Positions 52,815 to 64,000 of a stretch of 64,000 nucleotides of DNA are shown piece after piece; within the stretch, counting starts at the first letter, position 1, and the number at the start of each line of letters is the position of its first letter. The position numbers were made by a program, and so were the translations under genes. Source of the DNA: Tremella fuciformis (Eukaryota; Basidiomycota; Tremellomycetes; Tremellales; Tremellaceae); contig CP136496.1 in assembly GCA_032768795.1 (NCBI GenBank), forward strand, positions 806,001-870,000, given 5' to 3'. The notes beneath the pieces are model-generated. The model saw nothing but the letters and a program-made list of their open reading frames with translations. It had not been told where the DNA came from and ran no database searches.

Positions 52815-53282
52815 TTGAGATTCTTCGAGACTGATGTTGCAACATGTATGTATCGTGCTTGTTTATGCACATGTGCCCTGTATGCGTCCAAGGAAGGCAG
52901 TGTTCGGCCCAAATTTCGCTCGATGGGAAATCCCGCGTTGTCGCTCAACGTGCCCGTCGCGGACTGGACGAGGGACGACGTGCGACGGCACGGCTCGAGG
53001 ACGGGTCACCGAATCAGAATTCGCTCAGCGGACGAGGTGCACCTCGAGGCCTTGCTTGCGTGTCGTTGGGGCGCGTCACAGACTCCTCCCGCCAGAGATA
53101 TAAGGAGCCCTTGCCGCTGACTGACACCCCCCACCTGTGCGACAAGCTTTAGCAATTCGCCACCCTGCCGCCCCCCTCAGTCAGTCTCTCCCACATGAGG
53201 ACAGAGGCGATACTCATCGCCCAGGTATCGCGCTTTACACCCGTCACCACGTTCAGCGGACGCCTGTTCTCGCTCCTCTCCA
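52815..53282. other. Intergenic region
   Basis: About 470 bp. Several short plus frames, none protein-like; a GATATAAGG at about 53096-53104 may be a TATA element for the next gene. Confidence 0.4.
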
Positions 53283-53600
53283 TGCCGACCGTCAAGAAGG
53301 AATCCAAGAGTGCCGGGGGCAGCAAGACGAGCCCCAAGTCCGGTGGGAAGTCCTCTGGCGGTGGGAGTAAGACCGGCTCTGGTAGCGGCAGCGGTTCCAA
53401 GTCACCCACGAAAGATACCAAGTCGGCTTCGGCACCGCCCAAATCTGTCGGCACGAAGACGGGCTCCAAGCCGATAAAGAGCTCTGTGAGTCGCGCCCCA
53501 TCCAGTCGGCTTCGAGCTGATCGACGAAGTAGCCGTAGCGGGCTCGGCTCGCCTGTCTATCGGTATCGTGCTATACCCCTCTGTCGTATTGCAGGCCTGA
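53283..53600 (+). CDS. Small Lys/Ser/Gly-rich protein
   Basis: Frame starting MPTVKKESKSAGGSKTSPKS, very rich in Lys, Ser and Gly, to GSKPIKSS, then a GTGAGT donor. A downstream acceptor before GCC-TGA gives about 70 residues ending at 53600; read through, the frame ends at 53635. An in-frame Met at 53195 would add a hydrophobic leader (RFTPVTTFSGRLFSLLS). Such a basic low-complexity peptide could bind nucleic acid, but nothing is diagnostic. Confidence 0.42.
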
Positions 53601-53970
53601 TTGCGGGATACCCCCATGCATCAGCGTACCGCTAACTCCTGAATGTTGCCAGATCCAGTTGACACGGTCTGGTCAATGATCGTCGATGCATCAGCAGCTG
53701 TGAGTCCTGCGTGGTGAGTGCTTGCATGCGACCAGGGTGGCCTTCACTCGTTAGAGGTGTAAAGTCCAATGTAGACTCATGAATACCGCGGGGTGATCGA
53801 GATACCAGCGCGATCGACCGGCAATGATGACGACATCCGTCTGACCACTGACTGCACACCATAGAGAACACCACTTCTTGCTCAGTTCTTGCTCACCCGC
53901 TGCTATCGCACAACCTCCCCACAACTACTCAGCGCTCCCAACAGCGCCTCTCAGCCTGCCAATCACCAGC
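53601..53970. other. Intergenic region
   Basis: 370 bp, no gene seen; contains the leader of the gene starting at 53971. Confidence 0.4.
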
Positions 53971-54543
53971 ATGCCGGACCAGCTCGAGCCCTTCCAGCGG
54001 CACCTCATGTGCTTTGCCGAATCCCGCCCGCCTCATCGCCTCACGCTACCCTCGGTCCTCCGGACGTTCCTCTCGCTCGGCCTCAACTTTCCCATCTCCC
54101 TCGCGCTTTCGCTCACACTGCGCGTATGGTACTCGAGCTTCCCGTCCATGTCGCCCCTCGCCGTCAAAGCCGTCCCAAAGAAGAACTTCGAGACACAGCT
54201 GCAGGACGCCAAGCTCACGCGCTCGTCTTACTCCCGCGCAGAGCTGCTCAGTCTCGCCGGCGGTCCGCCGGGCTTCCCGAGCCTGCAGTGGGCGCTCAAT
54301 ACCAGTCACCTCCTTGTCTTCTGGACGACCGCGGCGAGCGTCAAGACGGGTTTGGTGGAGAAGGAGGATGTGGAGCGGTTTCAGACGGGCGACTGGGTCG
54401 GTGCGGTGGCCAAGAGGCGCAGGAGTCGGCTGGCGGGCAAGGGCGAGGTGTTGCCGTTCTGGCGCGGGGGGCCGATCAGCGTTGCAGGGCACAGTTGGGC
54501 GGTCGGGACGTTCTTTGGTGTGAAGGTGTATGAGGGGAAGTAG
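53971..54543 (+). CDS. Unrecognised 190-residue protein
   Basis: Single exon. MPDQLEPFQRHLMCFAES is followed by a possible membrane segment (LRTFLSLGLNFPISLALSLT). A second hydrophobic stretch, WALNTSHLLVFWTTAASV, follows the middle part. The end is GGPISVAGHSWAVGTFFGVK-VYEGK. No family recalled. Codon choice (C-ending codons) and the clean single frame support a real gene. Confidence 0.65.
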   Translation: MPDQLEPFQRHLMCFAESRPPHRLTLPSVLRTFLSLGLNFPISLALSLTLRVWYSSFPSMSPLAVKAVPKKNFETQLQDAKLTRSSYSRAELLSLAGGPPGFPSLQWALNTSHLLVFWTTAASVKTGLVEKEDVERFQTGDWVGAVAKRRRSRLAGKGEVLPFWRGGPISVAGHSWAVGTFFGVKVYEGK

Positions 54544-54859
54544 CGACGTCGGGGCGATTTCGCGTCGATAGCTGTCTGCATTATGGGCTTCGTTATCATT
54601 CCTTCTCTCGGCCTTGCACTGCAAGCTTGCCTTCCTCGTAGTCAATGTGCATGTCAAACGACGATCATTGCATCGTCTCTGGCAGCAGACCCATAGGTAT
54701 CACCGGTATTGCCGAGCACGTGGCGAGCCAAAGCGGCCTACGCCGGCGTCAGCTGCCCAGTGCAAAATTCGAGCCAGTCTGAGCGCATCTCGAGATAGAC
54801 TGTAGCTTTGAATTGTCGCTCTGGCCAGTCAGTCTGCAGAGCGTACGCCGACGATTAAG
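54544..54859. other. Intergenic region
   Basis: 316 bp between the 54-kb gene and CBF5; nothing recognised. Confidence 0.4.
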
Positions 54860-56587
54860 ATGGCGTCCTCTTCGAGCGTTCCGCTGCTTGCTGGCGGCCT
54901 GTCGAACGGGCAAGTCAGCGCACTGCAACAGTCGGGCGAGTACAGCATCAAGTCTGAAACTGTGACACCAAAGCTGGGTGCGTTGCTGCTTTCCCTCCCC
55001 AGAGCTGCCTGATCTTGCGGAGCGATGGGTGTGTCGCTGACGAGAAGACACATCTCAGTGGCCGCTGCTGTTGAAAAACTACGACAAACTCCTGATCCGT
55101 TCTTCCCACTTCACCCCCATTCCTACCGTGAGCTTTTCAACGTCCGGGATTGGGATTGCAAAGCTGACAACCAGGGCGTCTCCCCGCTCAAGCGTGACCT
55201 GCAGACTTACGTGAAATCAGGCGTAATCAACCTGGATAAGCCGTCCAACCCCTCCTCACACGAAGTCGTCGCGTGGCTCAAGCGTATCCTACGAGTCGAG
55301 AAGACCGGTCACAGCGGCACGCTCGACCCGAAGGTCACCGGCTGCCTGATCGTGTGCATCGACCGCGCCACACGGCTGGTCAAATCGCAACAGGGCGCCG
55401 GAAAGGAGTACGTCTGTGTCGTGCGCTTCCACGACTCGCTGCCAGACGAGAAGGCGCTGCCGCGCGCACTCGAGACGCTTACCGGCGCGCTCTTCCAGCG
55501 GCCACCGCTCATCTCTGCCGTGAAGCGGCAGCTGCGCGTGCGGACAATCTACGAGTCCAAGCTCATCGAGTTTGACAACTCGCGCAACCTCGCTGTCTTC
55601 TGGGTCAGCTGCGAGGCCGGGACCTACATCCGAACGCTCTGTGTGCACCTGGGTCTGCTGCTGGGTGTCGGGGCGCACATGCAGGAGCTGCGCCGTGTGC
55701 GCTCTGGTGTCACCGGCGAGAACGACGACATCGTGTCGATGCACGATGTCCTCGACGCACAATGGCTCTACGACAACACGCGCGATGGTCAGCTCCTCGT
55801 ATATGTCAATTAGACAGGGCTGACGGGCAGAAACGTACCTGCGCCGTGTGATCAGGCCGCTCGAGTCCCTCCTCACCAACTTCAAGCGCATCGTCGTCAA
55901 GGACTCGGCCGTCAATGCCGTGTGCTACGGTGCCAAACTCATGATTCCCGGTTTGCTGCGGTACGAGGCGGACATCGAGGTGCACGAGGAGGTCGTGCTC
56001 ATGACGACCAAGGGCGAGGCCATCGCCATCGGTATCGCCATGATGTCCACCGTCGACCTCGCCTCGTGCGACCACGGCGTCGTCGCAAAGGTCAAGCGGT
56101 GCATCATGAACCGCGACCTCTACCCCCGCCGATGGGGTCTGGGCCCCAAGGCGCAGGAGAAGAAGAAGATGATCAAGAAGGGCGAGCTGGACCAGTACGG
56201 CAAGAAGATCGACGGCGTCACGCCCGAAGGCTGGACCAAGGGCTATGTCGACTACAGGGAGGACGGCGAGGGCGCTGCTGCTGGTGGCTCGGGGCTCGTA
56301 GCCACGCAGCCGGCCGAGCCTAAGGCGGATGCCAACGCCGCCGAGGAGGGCAAGCGGAAACGCGACGACGAGGCCGGTGATGTGACCATCGACGGCGAGG
56401 ACGGGGATAAGAAGGCAGGTCGCGATTGGACTGTGTTTCTGGACGACGCTGACATTCCCAGAAGAAGAAGAAGAAGGTCAAGACCGAGGATGGGGTCGAG
56501 CGCGAGGAGACCGCCGAGGAGCGCGCCGCAAGAAAGGCCGAGAAGAAGGCCAAAAAGGAGAAAAAGGCCGCAGAGGCCTCTGCATGA
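54860..56587 (+). CDS. CBF5: Cbf5/dyskerin, H/ACA snoRNP pseudouridine synthase
   Basis: Catalytic subunit of box H/ACA particles, nucleolar. It starts [20 protein letters not shown], then [12 protein letters not shown] and, after an intron, [16 protein letters not shown]. TruB core: [20 protein letters not shown], catalytic Asp in [19 protein letters not shown], then [15 protein letters not shown]. The PUA domain follows after an intron at about 55790-55830 ([33 protein letters not shown]). The tail [11 protein letters not shown] ends in a Lys/Glu-rich stretch; reaching it in frame needs a GC-AG intron (56415-56461). Confidence 0.95.
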
Positions 56588-56699
56588 CCTCACCTCCATA
56601 CTCATCTTCTGGCTTTCTTGTCTCCCTCTGTATGTATGCCTATTACAACTTCTTGCACCGACTATGACTGGCGGCTGTACTTCGTCTGGCCCGCCTTGA

Positions 56700-58449
56700 C
56701 TAATCAATCTTCAGCTCCCTGTCGTACTCGGCAAACTTCTCAAAGTATCCGCGGAACAGGTTGATGTAGTGCTTGATGTCGCCCGATCCTGCTGTCTCGC
56801 GTATCGAGTGCATCGCCAGCTGCGCCAGGCCAATGTCAACTGTGCGGACATGCGTTGATAGATGAGGGCCGACGGTCGAGCCGCACGACTGGCTGTCAGC
56901 AAGCGAACGCCCAATGCAGTGGGTCACTGACAGAGTCGTTCCGGATCTCAAATTCCTGCAAGGGTACGCCTGCCGATTTCGCGACTCGTCTCAAGAGGAA
57001 TGTGGTCTGAGCGTTGCTGGTGTATCGCTGATTGGCGTTGGTCTTGATGACGACTCCGCCGTTCAGTCGAGGCGCGTGGTCTTTCTCGTACTTGCTCCCG
57101 TAGTTGGGGTTGATCTGCTCGTGAGCTTGCCCCTGCACACTCATGGGCCAGCTCACTGCATGTCCCATGTCTGCAGATATGAGGAACGAGCCAGCCAGCA
57201 TCTCGTAGTAGCCGCGCTGCTTGTAGTCTGACAACGAGCATATCCGCTCAACGAACGATGGGAGGAGGTTCGACTCGGCGCCGTGATGCGAAACACTGCC
57301 AACCTGACCAAGTCAGCTCAAGCATCAATGCAGATGCCAGAGCTCACTTCTTCGTTGTCGAACAAGATCACACAACGGATATTATCATGATCATCGGTAC
57401 CCGTGTTGCTGGCCTCCGAAGCGGCAATGAGACCTTCGATCGAGGAGAAGCTATCGTCAGCTTGCTTCGTCGAAAATCAATCAGACACACCAAGTAGTCA
57501 AGTTGTCGAGTCGAGGGGAGAAGACGAATTCGTTGGACAGCCCACCGACGCAGGAAGGTTGCGTGTCGAAGAGAGCCCTGGCCGTCAGCAAGGCCCACCT
57601 CGCTGATCCGTGCTCACAGCTCAAAATCCTGGATATCGCCGACCGAGCAGCCAAGCTCGTCTGCAAGTACCGCCAGAAGCAGCGGATGATGTCTCTCTGT
57701 CATTCCCGCAACATCCTCCACGTCTTTCTCTGCGGGTGTAGCTGTCCCCGAGAATGGCACCGGAGTGGCTCTGCCGCTCGCCCCCGCCTGTCCTCCTGCA
57801 GGCGCATTCAGCTGGTCCGCCACGAGACCGAGGATCGGCGAGAACTCCGTCTCCTTGTTGAACTTGAAGTTCTCGTTCATCGTCCGGTCGAGGTGAATAG
57901 GGAGATTGGGTATTCTCAAAAGGGGCCGGTTGATCTTCACCAACCGCGAGGTGAACGGGGCATCCCCGTGCGGCGTGGCGATGATGACTCGCCCGGCAAG
58001 CGAGAGGTCACGGTCGAACCATGTGAACCACGTGCCTCCGCCGTACAGCTCGACCGCAGCCTGCAGGTAGTTGAGCTTGGTCTTCTTGCTCACTGGCCGC
58101 AGCTTGAGACACGGGGAGTCGAGGTGGCCCACTGCGAAGCTGATGTACGTGGACGAGGTGGGGCGCGAGGGGAGAGTGAAAGCCACGACGGAAGACTGGT
58201 TGCGCGTGTAGAAGTACTTGCCGCCAGCTGTCAGCGACGGCTCGGCTGTGCGCTCCGACAATGGACTGAAGCCGGCCGAGGCGAGTCGCTTGCAGATGTT
58301 GGAGGTGGCGTGGAAGGGCGTCGGTGAGGCTGTGACGAAATCGCAGAGTCTGAGAGCGTCAGCTACTTCGACGAACGTACAGCTGTGACGCACTTGACAG
58401 CATCTTCAGGAGGGCTGGGCGGCAGCTTCATCTTGTCGAGGCGGGCCAT
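56700..58449 (-). CDS. APE4: Aspartyl aminopeptidase (M18)
   Basis: Metallo-aminopeptidase removing N-terminal Asp/Glu, cytosolic or vacuolar. It starts MARLDKMKLPPSPPEDAVK, then LCDFVTASPTPFHATSNICK, YISFAVGHLDSPCLKLRPVS with a zinc-binding HxD, YGGGTWFTWFDRDLSLAGRV and IPNLPIHLDR. Later come a low-complexity insert (ADQLNAPAGGQAGASG), FLISADMGHAVSWP with the late zinc ligands, GGVVIKTNANQRYTSNAQTT and the C-terminus MHSIRETAGSGDIKHYINLF. About eight exons. Length and motif order fit M18. Confidence 0.93.
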
Positions 58450-58704
58450 GACCTCAGATGCAGATGCAGAAACAACTACCGACTGATGAACGTCGATCCG
58501 CGTGACAACCGGGCAAAGGCAGGCCGGACTTGGCCGAAGACACGGTTGCATCGGAGATAAGAATCAAGCCGTTGATTTTTGCCACGCTCGTCTTTTCCGG
58601 ACTTAGCGGCGTTATAGCCTCTCCCTCGCTCGCTCGCTGTCGTTGCTGATACTAGGTCTAGCTGACGAGCATCCAAGGGACTTCAACCTCGGACATTCGC
58701 CAAC

Positions 58705-59698
58705 ATGGTGCGTCAAGACGACTTGCGAAGACAGCTTGAGCTAACGCAGTGCTGTCCTCTTGAACCTCTCGACTCTCCCACTCCATCTTCGCCTCGATTG
58801 ACCCTCATGCGACTGCTACACATCGATCTGTGCCGAATCTCACGACTCCGTTAATGTGTATTGCTTGGATCTCTACTGGATGCTTCTTTGGACGCTGCCT
58901 GCTGCTGCTGGGACGCATTGGAATATAGGGTCGCGTCAGGACTAAGACCGTGAAGCGCGCTTCTCGCGTTCTCATCGAGAAATACTACCCCCGTCTTACC
59001 CTCGACTTCCAGTGAGTTGAGCTTCTACCGACTTGGGCATGGGCGGAGGAAGGCGCAAAAGGAAGACGGGAGGACCAGCTAGGCTCGCCTATGGAGAGCA
59101 GCAGTGACTGCGAGGAAGCACGGCCGAAGAGATGCGGTTGAAGGCAAGAACTGGGAGGATCGTCGCGCTGAGGGCGGTCATCGCACGGGGGAGTATATAA
59201 GGATGTCCCACTGACACTCAGCACCAACAAGCGTCTCCTCGATGAGGTCGCCTCGGTCCCGTCGAAGCGTCTCCGGAACAAGATCTCTGGCTGTGGGTGT
59301 AACCGACATGGGGACAGTAGAGTCGGACTGACGGCCAGTCACCACCCACTTGATGAAGCGTATCCAGAAGGGCCCCGTCCGTGGTATCTCTTTCAGGCTG
59401 CAGGAGGAGGAGCGCGAGCGAAAGGACCAGTGCGTGGAGATTCCATTCCCACCCCTGTTCGAGCGGAGAATCCGAGGGAAGGGGGAAAGGAGAATTCGTG
59501 CTGATGCCTTTCAGATACGTCCCCGAAGTTTCCGCCCTCGCCACCAGCCCCGAGACTCCCCTCGAGGTCGACAACGAGACCAAGGACCTCCTCAAGTCTT
59601 TGGGCATGGACTCGATCCCCGTCAACGTCACCAACGTCACCTCGTACGTGCCGCGGGAGAGGAAGACGCGCTACGTTCCGGGAACTGCTCGGGCTTAG
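58705..59698 (+). CDS. RPS17: 40S ribosomal protein eS17
   Basis: Small-subunit ribosomal protein. The ATG is alone in exon 1 (58705-58707). After a 221-nt intron, [20 protein letters not shown] follows, then (intron 59012-59221, 210 nt) [40 protein letters not shown] and, after two further introns, [19 protein letters not shown], with the C-terminus [12 protein letters not shown]. The intron after ATG and introns over 200 nt are unusual for this window but common in ribosomal protein genes. It is divergent from the aspartyl aminopeptidase gene, about 255 bp apart. Confidence 0.95.
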
Positions 59699-59884
59699 AT
59701 GGCTTGGGTCGGGGCTGGCGTAGTCTATGTACGATGATATGGATTCTTCACGGCACTTGAGCGTAGCGCGGCGGGGTCTTCGCCGGGCTATCGGGCCCCG
59801 TAGCTGGGAAGTGCACGTCCTACGACGGGAGGAGCGATTGCCACACGTTGCATGCTAAGATTCCCCTCTTCCCCTCACACGAGA

Positions 59885-60705
59885 TCATACCGCGCTCTGC
59901 CGCACGCCTGCAATCTTATCCGCTGCCTGTCGCGTCAGCTCCGGTGCGACCTCGCAAGTGGGGATCAGGCTCACTTGGCGGATATAAGGCAACGAGAGGA
60001 AGGTCCCAATGACCGGCGTCTGTCGCAGTGCTTGCAGGATGACGGGGAAGAACGAGCCGAACAGGCCGACGAACCCGACGAACTCGACGCAGATCCCAGT
60101 AATGGGCCATTTGAGAAAGACCATGAGGCTGCGCGTCAGGCCCATCCTGCTCAAGGGTAGAGTGGCCGGCAGGGCACGGCATGGGGAGAGAGCGAGCTCA
60201 CATGCCGCCAAAGAAGCACAGCGTTCCGCGCCATTTCTCTTTCCGCGAGAAAAAGTAGAACGTCTTGGTTGGGCCGATTATCAGTGGCAGTCCGCCCAAA
60301 AAGAGGATCTATCTGTCAGCCTCTGCGTCTGCTCCGTCATCGCAGCTGCCCGCATGCCAGCTCCTCCAGTCTATCTTGTGGAGTGGTGATGTGCTGATCT
60401 GGTGAAGTGGCGCGTGCGACACGCTGTGGACTGCTCGACCGGTGCACTCACATTGCCGAGTGCTAGTAGTGCGCCATCGAACAGGAGAATAATGCCTGAG
60501 AACTCAGCTGCGTAGAACGAACCATAGCTGAGACTGACCGAGGAATTGGAAAAATATGCCAAAGGCTACTAGCGCAATGCCGATCTCTGCACTGTCAGCT
60601 CATACGACCCCGTACGCGACTGCCGCCACCTCGCTGGTCCGCCGCGACAGTTGAGATTGAGATACGCCAGAAGGACTACCCACTTTGAGCATCGCTGAGC
60701 CACAT
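59885..60705 (-). CDS. GOT1: Golgi transport protein GOT1
   Basis: Four-pass membrane protein of ER-Golgi and Golgi traffic. Exons from 60705: MWLSDAQ, EIGIALVAFGIFFQFLG, IILLFDGALLALGN, the GPTKTFYFFSRKEKWRGTL region with CFFGG, VFLKWPITGICVEFVGFVG, then LFGSFFPVILQALRQTPVIG and TFLSLPYIRQV. The C-terminus here ends ADKIAGVRQSAV; the stretch between IRQV and this end may contain a short in-frame intron, as yeast Got1 reads directly into the final helix. Intron 1 is about 130 nt. Confidence 0.88.
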
Positions 60706-62053
60706 GTCGTCGCCGCGAAATCAAGAAAGGTAGATAAGTCAAACTTGGATCGCGCTCCTCTCGTCACGACTGGTACTAGGCGGCCGCTGGTCGAAATGCA
60801 GGTGATGTCGATGCTATCGCTGGACGTGGCTGCCGTGCTGGCTGTTGACGATTCCGGCACGCCTCGGCTACTGGGATGCCTAACCCTCAAACGCACCTTC
60901 CTTAAAAGGCGCCTGTGAGATTTGCTTCCGCTACACGGTCGAAGGTTAACTCGGTTGCGTCACGGTGCCCAGTAATGCCTCCTAACCTCCGACAACGCAT
61001 CGCTTCTGGGGTACAGGAAGCATTAAATGAGTGGAGCGAGTGTGCACAAAGCAAGAGGAGACTTGCGGCACCCGTAGGCCCAACCAAGTGCGAAATCGCG
61101 TCATAGATGTCCAACCGCTTCGGGGTGTGCTGCATGGAGATGTAAGAGGGGGAGGAGTGAGCCGGCGGCAAGTCTACGTGTTGCCATGCAATTTCCGGCA
61201 TCGACCAACCCTCTTTCGTACCCGACCCGGAGTTGCGGACCGCGCAGACCGGGCTGCTGGGCTGGTTTGCTATGGTCTGGACTGAGGCTGGCTGGGGCTG
61301 GTTGGATGAATGCACGGATCGCGCAGTCTCGACTTCTTTATATCCTTTGATCCCTTCCATCTCCCCGTTTGATACCCCCCGCTCCACCCGCTGTAGTTAG
61401 CTGCATCGCATCTCTACGCACGGCGTCTCCCAAACCTGGGCCGGACCGGCGGCAACCTCAGGGCCGTCACGTCGATATCACATCACACATTGGACTGCGC
61501 CGTGAGAATTCAAACTTCTCCTTCTCTCTATTATTTTTTGGGAACGACTAGAGTCGCGTCGACGAGGGCCTCTGGCCTTTGCATCTACGTCAGGACCCCA
61601 AAGGCCCCTACACTCCCTCCCTACACTCCCTACATCATCCTTGATCGGAAAATCACTACGAAACGAAAACGCAGTCTGGTCCAGACCGATTCCCATTCCA
61701 TTCACACCGCCGCACCGTTCAGTCTTATCGTCATCGACTGCTGCGCATCCGACCCCCAGCGAACCTCCCTTCGTCGCATGGCCAGCAGCACGACTTGCGT
61801 TTCGGAAGACGGAACTGCGCGAAATTGGGGACCGACGAGAAGCAGAACCCAGCAGCCAGTCCGCAAATGACGCCTTGATATAGCGTCACGACACGATACG
61901 ACCCGTTCATTCATTGTAGATACTCCCGACAGACAGACCGGCGGGTTCGGCTTCCCACAGCTACACCATCGTATATTCACGACGCGCAGTCCGATTCTTC
62001 CTTCTTCCGCATAACACCGTCACCTCCTCACCTCCGCCCCTCCGCTCGACACC
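60706..62053. other. Divergent promoter region, long leader of the PRM10-like gene
   Basis: 1.35 kb between GOT1 (minus) and the PRM10-like gene (plus). It is C/T-rich near 61600-62050 on the plus strand, typical of a leader. No gene seen on either strand. Confidence 0.45.
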
Positions 62054-64000
62054 ATGTCCATCCCCGATGACCCCTTCGCTCCCACTCCCCCCTCACCACA
62101 CCAGCGTCCAGTCATCACCACCTCCCTCCCTCCCTCGCGCAATGTCTCGCCAAGCGACTCGGGCCCGAGCGTCAGCACGACCCCCGGCGCTCTGCAAGCG
62201 CCCCCAAACACCCAAGGGGCTAGCGGCACCAAGACCCCACGTCGCGTCCAATTCCCAGAATCCCACATCGTTCAAGTGCACGACTATCCCCGGATGACCG
62301 ACTCGCCATCTGGCACGCTGGACGAGAGCAACATCGACCAGCTGCAGGAGCAGCTGCGCCGCGTACGGGACAACTCGCGGCTCCGCCGACCGCCCAGCAT
62401 GCTCAGCCAAGTCAGCAGCGGAGACGTGACCGATGGCGAAGACTACGACTACCGCCTCGATGTCGATCCGCCGCCTGCTCCCCTCGAGCCGGTGACGAGT
62501 GCCGGGAGCAACGCGCTGCAGGAAGGACAGGGACTGCACGCGCTGCTCGACCACGGCAGGAATGAGCTCGTAACGGGAGAGTACATCCCCATTGGAGAGA
62601 CGGATGGCCTGCCCAGCATGCCCGCGCCTGGGGACAATAACGGCGAGCGGACAGAGGCGGAGACTGCGGCAGAGGCGGCGGCCGATCTCGTCAGGCAGCA
62701 TACGGGCAAGTGGGGCGTTTTGAGAAGACGAGTCAAGGCACACAGCCATGCCAAGGCGCTGGCGACACCAGGAGCACGGGCGACCACGTCTGGCACTGAG
62801 CCCGACCCGGAAAAGGCAGAGCAGGGGATGAGTGGCGATCGTGAGCGCAACGGTTTTGATGCGTCTTTTGCTCGCGATCGTCCAGCACACCGGCGCGCAG
62901 ATAGCACCTACAGCACCGCCAGCTCGTTCGATGACGAGCCCCTCGCCATGCCCAACCTGCCCGGAGGCGCATCGGTCCTCTCTTCACTCCTTGCCCTCTA
63001 TGGCCAGCAACACCGGCCAGGTATGGAGTCGACCCGCACCTCCCTCGCTAGCTCCGCCGTCAGCTCTGAAATGTCCGATTCAGATGACGAAGATACCAGA
63101 CGCAGGAAGGAGATCGAGCAGATCCACGGCGTGCAGATTCACGACCACCCCCGCCGACCGTCTGTTGTCAGCCCCCACGACCCAAATCACCCCGACCGCC
63201 CGTCCCCGCTCCGCTCTTCCAGCACTGGCAGCATCGACCGACAAGTTGTCGAGCCGGGATTCCTCAAGGCGATTAAGCGTGCCAAGGAGCATTGGAGAGA
63301 TCGAGAAAGGCCCAAGGCAGCGCGCAGTAGCGCTGGCGTCTTCGGCGCTCTCGTTCAGAACACGGCTCATCTCTCTGGTGCAGCCACCCCAGCGGGTGCG
63401 ACCTTGGCCCCGGCATCCAGGAGGACAGGGTGGCAGTTGGACCGGTACGACTTGGGCCAGCAAGAGGATCACGAGGAGCTGCAGCGTCCGTGGCGGCCTG
63501 CCAACGAGCGATCACGCCCTGGTTCGCGCGCAGGTTCGCGGCCTTCATCGCGACCGGCTTCGATCCATTCGAGCACCATCGTGGGCGACTCCCCGCAAGA
63601 CATCAAGCCGTCTGCCAGCGATGACATGTTGTCCACACGAAGCAAGGACAGGAAGCGGCCTGGGAAGATCGATCTTACTACCGTGGCCAAGATGCCCGTC
63701 TCGGCGCTCAAGGCGGGCGGGCATGGCTTGCAAACGGCCGAGAAGTGGATCATGAGTGGCGGCAAATACACCCCGGAGGAGAAGGACGGCTATAATTTCT
63801 TCACCCCTAGACCTCTGACTGAGGAGGACATCCGGCGCAAGGAGCGGGAGAAGGAGAGGAAGAAGAGGAAGAAGGCTAGAGAGGCCAGGAAGAAGCAGGA
63901 GATCTTTGTAAGTCACCTCGATCCCCCTAGCCTTGCACCAGGGTCTCGCTAACCCTCATCAGATCATTCAGCATGTTGCCGCATACATACAGCGACAACA
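62054..64000 (+). CDS. PRM10-like ThrE-family membrane protein, N-terminal part (runs out of window)
   Basis: Starts MSIPDDPFAPTPPSPHQRP. The visible ~620 residues are a Ser/Pro/Arg-rich, mostly disordered cytosolic region with SGDVTDGEDYDYRLDVD, a coiled region QLQEQLRRVRDNSR, KYTPEEKDGYNFFTPRPLTE and a Lys/Arg helix (RRKEREKERKKRKKAREARK). A 55-nt intron (63908-63962) leads to IIQHVAAYIQRQ, which looks like the start of the DUF1212/ThrE domain of fungal pheromone-regulated membrane protein 10. The membrane part lies beyond 64000, so the family call rests on this short start and the head style. Confidence 0.6.

Noticed and set aside
58708..59221. Possible snoRNAs in the two >200-nt RPS17 introns
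   Set aside because: No C (RTGATGA) and D box pair or clear H/ACA hairpins with ACA were visible.
60902..61387. 161-codon minus frame upstream of GOT1
   Set aside because: Lies in the divergent promoter region, with no recognisable features or splice support.

Overview
The window is nuclear DNA of a basidiomycete fungus, most likely a Tremellomycete yeast. Its genes are GC-rich, closely packed on both strands and cut by many tiny introns (mostly 40-60 nt) with a CTGAC/CTGAT branch site just before the 3' AG. The recognisable proteins are typical fungal forms. All exon models were read by eye, so gene ends are firmer than internal splice sites.

Layout. 1-4.3 kb: 3' part of dynactin p150 (+), splicing factor SF3A2/Prp11 (-), rRNA methyltransferase RRP8 (+). 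4.3-6.6 kb: three small minus-strand genes with an internal RLRGGC motif. 7.1-12 kb: NPC2 (-), pterin carbinolamine dehydratase (+), a tRNA-like gene, histidinol-phosphatase (+), aprataxin/Hnt3 (-). 13-24 kb: an unrecognised minus gene, FHIP (+), LIS1/PAC1 (-), a peroxisomal dienoyl-CoA isomerase type protein (+), mitoribosomal mS23 (-), proteasome subunit RPN5 (+). 24-28.4 kb: a large ankyrin protein (-). 30-31.5 kb: two cysteine-rich LRLRGGG genes (+). 32.5-39.7 kb: two unrecognised genes, mitochondrial aconitase (+), glycerol kinase (+). 39.9-52.8 kb: an island of 14 small orphan genes, eight on the minus strand followed by six on the plus strand. 53-64 kb: two unrecognised genes, CBF5 (+), aspartyl aminopeptidase (-), RPS17 (+), GOT1 (-) and the 5' part of a PRM10-like ThrE-family membrane protein (+).

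Two themes stand out. First, ten small genes in three groups encode a short internal motif [LMF]R[LI]RGG followed by cysteine. LRLRGG equals the last six residues of ubiquitin, but here it sits inside the protein, before a Cys-rich or Gly/Cys-rich tail. Several have a TATA element 70-145 bp upstream, and within the island they lie among other small orphan proteins with amphipathic N-termini or PPxY motifs. I can give no function; this is the best candidate for an undescribed system here. Second, three dynein co-factors (dynactin p150, FHIP, LIS1) lie within 19 kb, FHIP and LIS1 being convergent neighbours.

Many introns also carry a GTCAGC(T) donor that is the reverse complement of their own (A)GCTGAC branch site, so 5' splice site and branch point could pair.
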